From the NCBI GenBank assembly GCA_014529385.2, contig CM043967.1:7468501-7532500 (forward strand): a stretch of DNA of 64,000 nt. The letters are read 5' to 3'. A model generated the notes under the pieces. That model made no database searches and was not told the origin of the DNA. It saw only the letters and a list, made by a program, of their open reading frames with translations. The stretch is from Adiantum capillus-veneris (lineage: Eukaryota > Streptophyta > Polypodiopsida > Polypodiales > Pteridaceae). Positions 43,899-54,692 of the stretch are shown piece after piece. Each line of letters begins with the position of its first letter. Position 1 is the stretch's first letter. A program made the position numbers and the translations under genes.

Positions 43899-44940
43899 GT
43901 TTGTAGCCCCTACAAACCCTAGATACTGCCCCTCCCTTTTAAGCTTTCAAAAATCCCGGCTTCACTCCAACTTTCATGGTGTTCTTACCAAGAAGAGGAG
44001 GATGCCCATTCTCCAATCCTCTCCTCTATGATATTGAAGGCTTGCTCTCAACTATTTGTGGAGCTTTGGGGCCATGGCCACAGTCAGCATTTTGAATCTA
44101 ATCTAAATTGGAGCTAAGTCAAAAAGTCACCAGTCATAAGTCTGTAATAGAAGGTGTCAAAAGTGAAAAATTCTACCACATTGCACTTCTCCTATCGAAA
44201 TTTGTTTTACAATCATCTATCTACTAGATAAATGATTGGTCGGGATACACTAAACTTGGGGTTTCTTTTCTTTTGTTGTGAGCCAATGGTCCCTGGGTCG
44301 TCGATCACAAGCGTGTCCTATGCTTAAGCTGGCCAAATAATGTTCCAATATGTCGCGCTCCAGAAAGAGTACAACGAGCATTGGTAATTTGGTTATCACA
44401 TTGTGATGTGCGTCAATGTATTTTGAATCATAAAATTATTGTGCGACAGACATAAGTTGCACCGGATAGGGTCGCGCTTCTTTTTCACCCTCAGCTTCTG
44501 TTACTCCATTGCAAGCTCTCAGTCCAAGTGCACCATATATACCTTGCAATCCAAGCCCCTCAAGTTAGATGTGCTGAATATGGCACCTTTAACCTAAAGG
44601 TGCTAGCAGCCTAGCACTACTTATTAAAAGTGTTACCTTTGGGAATGAATAATGCCCCTTGTCCTTTTATACCCTCCAGGCTGTTGATTTTGTAGTAGTG
44701 ACATGCTTCTGCTGAACTGAAAAGACAACGTGACAAAGTGGATGTCCTCGTGATTTGCCAAATCTCGATTGGAGTCCTCCGGAGAGCTAGTCTTATTTTG
44801 GGATACTTCACACGGCACATGAAGCATTGATGCAAGAGAGTTCTAATGCAAACTCTAAAGAGCACCACCAATAAAAGTCAAACAGGAAGGATCAATGAAA
44901 GAGAGCTAGGAAGGGCAAACTGTTCTGAGCGAAGAATAGT
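43899..44940. other. Upstream region of the SABATH gene, no gene seen
   Basis: Between the A3 LTR and the SABATH start codon I find no supported coding sequence; short minus-strand frames at 44617-44871 have no recognisable motif. This stretch should contain the SABATH promoter and 5' UTR, but no convincing TATA box was identified. Confidence 0.5.
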
Positions 44941-45594
44941 ATGGCTGGCAATGACAGTGGTAGACCAACGGGAGGCCCTGCGGTACTGGCCAAGGCCATG
45001 GAGGGCAGCGCAAGTCAAGACAGCTATGCGCAGAACTCTGCATTGCAGAACAATAATTTCCATGCCATAGCCAAGCCACGCCTGGAGAAAGCCATATCGC
45101 ATCTCATGAATACTTACACTAACTATAGCAGGGCTACTGCTGATGCGTCGACCTGCACCGGAGAGCGTGGTCGACACGGGCACCTGACCGTGGCTGACCT
45201 AGGCTGTTCCTATGGCCGTAATACTCTTGACTGCGCTCTCTTTATCCTTCAATCTCTGCGCGACCACTACGTCACAGCTACTAGTACTGCCCAATTACAT
45301 GGAGAACGAGAGGGGCGTTGTTATGCTGCAGCAGCAGAAGAAGAAGAAGAAGAAAAGCGGATGGAGGTTCAGTATTTTTTTTCCGACCTGCCGTCGAACG
45401 ATTTCAATGCGCTCTTCCACGCCCTCGACGTCCTGCAATGTCGTCCTCGTGACCTACTTCCCAACGGCAGCGGCGGCGGTGGCGGTCCCAAAATGTACGC
45501 CGCTGGTGTGCCTGGCTCCTTTTACGGCCGTCTGTTTCCGTCTGCCTCTCTCGACTTTGTTGTCTGCTCCTATTCTTTGCATTGGCTCTCCCAG
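44941..45594 (+). CDS. SABATH gene exon 1
   Basis: 218 codons from ATGGCTGGCAATGAC to CTCTCCCAG, then donor GTATTC. Met-20 (MEGSASQD) is an alternative start closer to the usual N-terminus of the family. It contains the SAM-binding half of the fold. Confidence 0.9.
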
Positions 45595-48500
45595 GTATTC
45601 TCCTCTTTTCACCCACTGCATTTCCATTTATTTCTTCTTTTTCTACGGCTCGCAAATTTCCGAAGTCTGCTCGGATTCCATTTTAAGCAACCTAGCTTTA
45701 AAGTTGCCCATTAAAATCGAAAACTTTGGGATTCAGCGCTATCACGCTTGAGTAGCTGAGCTAAGCCATGTGGGTGAATACCTTGGTGGTGGAAGGATGC
45801 ACGACTTGCTTTTATAAAAGATCCCCCCCCCCCCCCTCCCTTTCCTTTGTGCATCTGCCTAGCTACTCTGGAGGACTCCGCCGCCCTGCTCAGCTGGTAG
45901 GCAATGTTTGCCCCCATGCCTTTGTCGCCTGGCTGCATTCCCCCATTTTCGCGCAGGCTTCTCCTGCTCGTTTGGTATCTACTCGAGATTTTGTTATTTT
46001 AAAGGAATTTTCCCAGTTGTTGGGTACCCCCTACTTCTTTGCAACCAATGGTAAGTTATCACTGAATCATGTGTAGATGTAACTATATTCACCTTGCAAA
46101 CAAATAGGGTAACCAAAGTTGACTAAAACCATGGGCAAAGCTAAATATAGAGAGTTGAAAAAGACTATGAAAGAAGTTTGGACAACTAAAATAGAATCCA
46201 ATGAGAGTACACCCAGTGATGCCATAAGCATACTATCCTAGTTCAAGGAGCTACGTCTTTATGAATGCTTTTTGCAAGCCATGTGGACGTATAATCTCGT
46301 ATAAGAACCATATTGGGAATCATTTGTAGCTAGATTGTACACAAACTTCCCAGATTTTCAAAAAATATGCTAAGCGAGAGCTTCTCTCTAAATGCATTTA
46401 CAGGTGGATGGGTGCCAAAAGTATTCAGATTACATGAGTAGCAAAATACGATATTGCACTAAACAAAGAATACTATACTGGCATGGTCAATCTTGTTGGA
46501 GTGGCATGCTTTTGAAAAAACAATACCATCTTGTAGGGCTTCATCTCTAGCCAAGGAAGGAGCCAACATTTTTGACAAAGCTACAACTTGTTGTAGGGCT
46601 TCTCTCGATATGCGATGTCTTGGAATACACATGTAGGAAAACACCGAGTGAGGAAATGCCCTCCTCCTTTGGCTAGCAAAAGAGGAGATCTTGCTAGCAA
46701 GAGAGGGGAAAGATCTCAGCTGTTTTCATTTGATGAAACGTGGGAGCGTCTCTGAGGCATATCCCCATATGCATCTCACTTTTTCTTAATGCGCTCAATG
46801 CATATAGCCACTCAGCTCTAGTGCCTGAGAGCTAAATGTATTTTGATAACATGAGGAAAAGCATAGCATTCCATGGAACAAAGAACACTACATTTGCATT
46901 GTTGCTCTTTGGACATGCAAGGCTTGTTGATAAACCTAGAATTTCCTACTTGACTGCTCAACATATATATATATACCAACTGTGCTATACTTCTTTAAGA
47001 AAAAAACATTTATTCATGCTCCCATTCCACAATGTGGTCTCTTGGACTCTATTGATTGTAGGATATGCCAAAACGGGCATAGCTAGGCCTTTGCTATTTT
47101 TGTAAATGTGGAGTGAGTGATACTCGCGCGGAGGATGAGGGCCAAATTCGAATATAGCAACATGAGAAAAAAGAAGATCATTGTAGCCCCATTGCAGTAC
47201 TTGAAAAGTAAAGCAAGAGCAAGGTTGATCTTGTTGGTTATGCAAGTTTTTCACATGCTTGTGTGCAATGCCATCTCTTGGATTGCTTTGATTGAACGAT
47301 ATACCCAATAGCCCGTAGAGCGACAAAGCTATTAATCTTAGTGGTTGTGGAGTGAGAAAATCTCTCCAAATACATTCTTTCAAAATGTATTATAGGCAAG
47401 ACATGTCTTGAAAACATTTTCAATGCACTAGCTCTATGCAATGCACTCTCTTAAATTCCATTGATTGCAAGAAATGCTCTAGTGTAAAGCAAAGAAGCTC
47501 TATTGGAATGCACTTATAGGAGGTTACACTTGACCAATAAAGTTGTGGACTATCTCACTACCCGATCCAACGTGAAGGCATCTTCTCCAATGCAATCACT
47601 TTATTAATGTCCTCAAGGCATGTAGTTGCTTGCATTGGTAGATGAGGGCCAAGTGTATCTTAAGAGATAACATGAAGACAATTTTCTCGAAGGATGGATC
47701 TTGTAGGTATGTAGGTGTTTCATGTGTGCTCCACGAGAGGGTATATTATAGTTCATATCAATTCAGATTTACATTTACAAGGTGGGGCATTTTAATTCAA
47801 TTTTAAAAAATAATCAGAGGTTTGTGAAGGAAGAGGGATAGTTTTATTCCAATCCACAAAATGTGTAAAGAGAGTTTTCCATTACCCTCTAGTCGCGCAT
47901 GATTATGGGGATTTTATAAGGTGTAGTCCCCCAAGACCATTGCACAATTGAAGAGTACAATGTATGCATAGTTGATCTCTTTGGTCGTGTAGGTTTTTGA
48001 CACCCTTCTCCTATAAAAATATAGGAGAATGCATTGCTTTGATTCCAAGATATAACCAAGAGGGGAAGAGCAAGGAACCTCTTGGCTATCTTCAACAAAT
48101 GCAGAGTGAGGGTATATCATAAGGTGCGATCTCTTGTAATGAATTCACAAGAGGATATTCCACAAAAGGTTCTTTGATATCCTTCCTCTCCATGATGCAG
48201 TCTCTTGAACTCTGCCAATTGCAAGATACGCCCAATGGGTAAAGCAAGGAACCTCTAGGCTGTTTCAAAATATGGAGTGAGAACTTCTATATATATATGT
48301 GGTCTCTTGGAATGAACTTTTAGGGGTTATGCATAACCAATGGAAGCACCATACCATTTTGAATGAATGCAGTATAAGGGCATCTCCTCGAGAGTGACAA
48401 CTTTTCTTCATGTGTTACATGGCTGCTTGAGGGCTCCACCTTCCAAGAATCACCTATAGCGTGTGTAATCAAGAAGTATTTCAAAATCTCCACACACACA

Positions 48501-51500
48501 CACACACATACACTTCACCGTGAATTAAATAACCCCTTTTCCTTCATAAATATATAGTAACTTGTCTTGTAAAATGTAATTGTGCACTCTTTGAAACTAA
48601 AATAACTCCTTTTGATGTACTTACATGCTACACTTACACATTTTAAGGTGGAACTCCTCGCCGTGGTTGATCTTTGTGGGAGTGCAAGGCGTTTCATCTA
48701 TGAAACATGAGTGAACATGCATTGAATGCATGCACTAAATCCTCTGTATTGGGACTAGAAACATGCACTTGCTTTGCTCTCAAGACTTGCTTAAAAAGTG
48801 ATACATGAGCATGAGGATCTCGTGATCCACCATAATTTTTTGTCCACGCATTTTTCTACTTGAGATGGTCTTCGGTGTCATGGTTCAGTCACGTATCTTA
48901 TCATTTATGGGTCTCTCTCAAAGACATCTCTCCCTATTTTGTCTTTATTTTGAAGAAAATCTTGGTAAAATTCTCTCTGGCATACAATGTTGCATTGTTT
49001 TTGGAATTCTATTTCCAAATAGTGGTCCTCATTACAATAGTGTAACCACCTTGTTTGGCTTATGGGGTGAGGAAGTATGCTCCCTTGAATAGCAATCCTT
49101 GATGTTGGAGATCCCATTGATCCTATAGGTTTAGTCTCCAAAATATCTATATGTCCTCAAAACTTGTTGAATCCCATTCTATTCATAATTTGTGTCTCAA
49201 ATCCTTGTAGATTGATCTCAAATATCCCTAATGCACTCATACTCAATTGTATGTAGTGCATAGAGATTGGAGTACCCATATAGGTATACCTTTTCAACTC
49301 AGTTGGATCAACATGTTTGTACCCTCGTCCATACTTATCTACCAACAGAACTTGCACTCCTTGAGCATTTGTATACGTGAACATATAGAGGTTTTTGTGG
49401 TGTTTCAAATCTCTTACATTGGGCTCTACACATTTATAGAAGTTATGTTGATCCCTATATATGAACCTATACAAGCCCATATAAGTGTAATCCATTGAGA
49501 CTCCGATGGCTTTGTTGGGCTTGACAAATTTCACATTGGGTTTGTTAACTAGATTGTGTTTCTCCTCTAGGTCTTCATTATTTTTTTTCTCACTTGCCTC
49601 TAGATACATGCGTTCGGGTTTATGAATGGTATGGCTCCCAACGAGCCGGATAACCACTCATAAAAGATCTGTGAGCCAAATCTTGAGACATGATGTGTAT
49701 GATTGGTATGTCTCTTTGTTTTCTCTCAAACCCAATTTCAAAGGTGTTGCAAGATTTCTAGCAGTTTATATATGTAGCATATCTCTGAGTTGAGTCAAAA
49801 ACACTAGTGGTGGATGATTTGGCATGGTTGAGGCTCAATCAATATTATTAAGATAGTCTTTGATTAGCTTACCTTGGCTTAGCATAAACAATCAATTTTT
49901 GTTCCTTGACAAGTCTCTTAAAACTCAGGTATTGTTGAACTTTAAGACAAGACACCTATTTTAGACATCCTAAAAGTTTGGAAATGGGAACCGTATATAA
50001 CAATGACTTTGAAACCTAGAAAAAGTTGACTCAATTTAGAGTTTTGTAACAAAATTTATAGGAGTTTTGGTGAACTGCAAATGAAATAGTACTCCAAAGA
50101 TTTTTAAGACCAACGGACATGAACTTGTTTGGCTTGTAAGTTGGTCTGTAGAGAGTTTTTTTTGGCCCAAACTTGAAATGTAGGATTTACTCAAGTATGT
50201 CTATAGGCTTATGGTCAAATACCACCATTATGTAGAGGTACATGGATCACGATCCATGTCAGGTCTGAAGAATCTGACTACACAGACTTGTTCGCAAGAA
50301 CGAGTTATATCCCCCTTGGACAATGTTTGTTTAATTTGGATCTCTTTTCCTTGTCTGAAATGCCAGTATTGTGTATCAAACTGTCTACTTCCAAGTCAAC
50401 TTGGATGACACTATTCTACTTGTCCAAATTCAATTCTAAAAGCTCATATGGACTCCTCATGACTAGGCCTACCTGTGGTATCAACCTTGTGTGAGTTGGC
50501 TGAAATTATTGAACCGCAATCCAACTTTGGTGAGCTTTTAAGGTCAAATTTTACGCCACTACCCATTGTGTGTAGATACTAATGGACTCAATTGTGTTTT
50601 GATTCCTTCAGTTTTCCAGGATACATAAATTGCAATTCATGTTATATAGCATTTGGACTCTAGACACTATGGTATTAGTTCATTTGTATATTTTTGGTAC
50701 TTTTTCGTTTATTTTTTCAACCTTTTCTTATGACCAAAATCCCTAGGTGATTTCTCTCTACTGGCTCTATATAGTGGTTATCTTTCTGGCCAAAAATCAC
50801 TCTAAGGTACATGAATCATGATTCATGCCTTGTTTCATCACATTGTAGGTTTCCTTTAAGCTAACATGTTTATACTCGCTTGCTTTTGAGTTAGAAGTGA
50901 CTTAGGACACATTGATTCCCAAGGTTGTCCCCACATGGAGCTACCTTTGATACATCAAGGTTCTATAGACCTATATAATATGGTGAGGACAAAGGTTGCA
51001 CATGATATTCATGATGTTCCATCACCTCGTGTAGCTTTCGGAGAGTGTATCCCTCTACCATAATACAAGGCATTTTATAGAAAATCTTATAGATGGGTAC
51101 TTCGATTACGAGATTGACTCTTTGGGTTAAAGGGCCAATTTGCCCTAGTTAGATACCTCAGGTTTGGCCACCCACCTCTTAATCTCACTAGATCCCTTCA
51201 ATCTTATCACAATGCAATATGCAATAAGGGGTTTTCAATGTAACTTCATGATGTAGGAGCTCCACCAACACATGATGCCTATTTTCTCTCTTCCTCTCAC
51301 TCTTTGTGCATGTTTCAATTGGTATCAAAGCTGAAAACTTAGTTTGGGCACATGGGGAGCTTGTAAACTTGAGCTTGTGCTCATCGAAGAAATTTTAGAC
51401 CTTCAAAGCTTGAGATGGCAAAGCTCGTGTGAAACTTCTTTCGTTTTTGGTTTAGATAGAGAGATAGTAATATATGTCTTTGTTGGCTTTGTGGGGGATT

Positions 51501-54500
51501 CCAAGGTAAATCTGTAGTAATTTTAAAAGGTTGGAAGTTCTCATAAATAAGGCAACGTTGGCATAAGCTAGGAAAGCCAACAAAAGAAGGTCTTTTTTGA
51601 AAAAGCAGGCAGCACTCAAAGGTGAAGTTAACCAAAAGAACTGGTTCTTCAACACTCGTAGATAAGGTAGCACTAGTTTTTTCAAAACACGACAAGTCAA
51701 CTTGCAGTAGGAAATTAAATATTGGGGAGAAATAGCATTGGGAAATACAAAAGAAACTAAAAATATTGGGGGGAAAACAATGCATGCACTAAAACAATAG
51801 GTAGGGCCGGCAAAAAGACAAAGGCAAGCCAAGCCGGTTACAAGTAAGAGCTTGTGCATTCACAATGCTAAATGCAAGTGATAGCCAAGATTTGAAATTG
51901 AGGGCATCAATTTGATGTTCTTATAAATATGTATGCCTTCGGTTGTTACATGACTCATTGATGCCAGCTCTTTTGATCCGACACATACAACCTTATGCAC
52001 ATTGAAATCAAAATTGCACATTGGATGTAAATCTAGGTCTCTTTATGTGAGTTGATACTCTCATGATGATGTATAGCTATGGTTGGCTCGTGTTTGCTTA
52101 ACCAAGAGAGTTTTTTCACTTGTGCAAGTGCGATCTTTATGGCCAATTATGGATGTGAGAGCTTTATGCTCAGTTTGATGCCATGATAGCTTATGCATCT
52201 TCCAAGTCTTGATCATTGTTTTCATTGTTTTCATCTTTGTGTCTTGACCATTGTTTTTTACACCACTTGATGTGCCAAGTCTAGTGATTTTCTTGTTATG
52301 GCTCAAAGTTTTGATGTATGAATTATGGTCTTTTGATGCACTAAGAAATCTATGCAAAGCTAGATTTGGTGCATTATGGTCATGCAAGCTCTTGTGCAAC
52401 CAATCTATAAGAGATTTTTATGCTTTCTTGAGGCATGGTATGCTAGTTATGTGGAATTTATGCATTGTATAAATCATTTTTCTCTCTTGCCTATGCATGA
52501 CCAGATTTTTGCTTATGGAAACCTAGTCAGTTTATGGAAATCTTGATGCACTTCTCTTGCACTTTATGCTTTCTTGATGTCTCTCATACATACTAACCAA
52601 TTTATGACATATTTCTTTGTGTTTTGGGAATTCTTTGGTCTCATAGTTATTGATGCCTCCCATGCATGATTGAGGCAAGCTTAGCTGAGGTGTGATATTG
52701 TCCATTTTTTGATATGCTTGCTTAACTTGGTGCTTGCTTACATGCATATCTACTATCTTTAGAAGACTTTGATCTTTCTCTCATGTTGTATTGATGTAAT
52801 TTGGTTTTTGCAATTTGTGGTGGTTGTCTTGATTCTTGAGTATGCATAACCTCTTGTGAGTGTGGTGTGAGTGTTTTTGAAGTCGAGGACTGGGGGTTGG
52901 TTATCTTAGAATAGGTCGTTGAAGCTTCCCTTATCACATCCTTGCCATAAGATAGTTATAGATGGGACTATGTGCTTGATAAGCATTGACACAACTAATT
53001 GAGATTATGGCCATTTTGATACATTCTCTATTCATTATTTATGGCTATTATAATTTGGGATTTATGTCAAAACGTTATTGAGATTTGGCCAAAATTTGAT
53101 CAAATCTTTGCCGTAGTTTTCTCTTGAGTTTATATCTTGGTTCACTTGGTTCACATATTGTCCTATATCAAAAACTTTGCCAAAATATTCATATGAGTTC
53201 ACCATAATATTATGCTTGAATATGGTAGATTTTTCTGTTAGACAAAGGGCTTTACAATATATATAAGTTTAATGGTAGCAATTTGTATTTATAAACGCAT
53301 AAAATGCAAGATATTATTGTCCCCAAAAAACAAAAAACTGACCATGCAAAGAGTAGTGGGCATACATCAAGTGTTAGTGAGATGCTAGAGGGAAAACTTG
53401 TTGGTCATGTAGAGACATATGCATTAAAAAGGTCAACAAGCGTTTCTAGGATATTTGAGAGGTTTGTGACGAGCCTAGATTACATAACGTTGATGTATTG
53501 TGATGAGTCCTATTGCTATGATGAGGCCGTGTTATAGAATGACAAGTTTAAAGGGAGAAAACTATAAAAGTAGAGATGAATTCTTTGAAGAAGAATCAAA
53601 CTTGGGCCTTGGTACATTTTCCAAAAGGATAGAATAGTTTTGTGATTAGTTCTTTGACGTACGCCACGATTGGGACTTGTCCAATCATTGCAGTTGCAAC
53701 GGGAGCTGTTAGCAAATTTATGGCAAATCCTAGTAAGAAGCATTAAGAGGTAGTGAAGGGTGTGATTACTTATTTGAATGGTACAAAAGAGTTGTGCCTT
53801 TGATTTGAATGCAGGCTTGTGTAATTGGCTACACAAATGCATATTATGCAAGAAATGTGGAGAAGAGAAGGTCCATAATAGGCATGTCTTTACATCCATC
53901 ACTAGTATAACTCCCTTTTGAATGGGGAGAAACTTCCTTTTGCGAACACGTAGATCTTTTCAGAATAGAGAGACACCATACTCAGGGTCGGAAGGGCATT
54001 CGTTGTATCATCATGTTAATATACCAAGTGAGTTCAACAGCAGGATAATTTTTTTATTTTTGAAAATTTGAGAACTTTAACATAGATAAATTAATAAGAA
54101 GTGTTTTATAATACATTTTTAAAAAAAACCCAACTAATTCATTAAAAACAAAGGTCAATCTATTCATATCAACATTTTAACAGAGGGATTTCTAAGGACA
54201 CTACAAACACATGTTATAAAAGGTTCTTAATAGTGAACCCCTAGAGGCACCATATGCATGCTTATATTGGGAACTCCATATGTGTATTGTACACCTAGGA
54301 GTTTATTGTGAAGATAATGGTATATGTGCTTCTTAAGCGGTGAAATTTTGTGTCTTATGGGTAGTTATGTGCATCTAGGGATTCACCAATATAAAAAATC
54401 ATCAATATTACGTGCATTCAAGAGGTATTCCAATAACCCGTATATTTATATTCTATGAGGATATTAACTATCTCCTTTTTTTGAAGAAACTTATGGGTTG

Positions 54501-54661
54501 TTTATATGCAATGAAACCCTGTTTTGTAAATGTAGTTTTTGCTCTTTTTTCAAATAAAATACCCCTTATTTTGCAATCATGTGGACACTTACATTTTTGG
54601 AGGTAGAAAGGTGTATGTATGTGAATTGTGTGTGTGTGTGTGTGTGTGTGTTTGTGTTTGG

Positions 54662-54692
<31 letters not shown>

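Noticed and set aside
44617-44871. Minus-strand ORF upstream of the SABATH gene
   Set aside because: Two overlapping frames of similar length, no motif, no splice or start context; likely chance.
45212-45751. Second 179-codon ORF overlapping SABATH exon 1
   Set aside because: Shadow frame of exon 1 and the intron start; the SABATH frame carries all family motifs.
51381-51859. Two hydrophobic minus-strand ORFs resembling membrane proteins
   Set aside because: Leucine/phenylalanine-rich only because the DNA is AT- and pyrimidine-biased; they overlap each other in different frames and have no motif.
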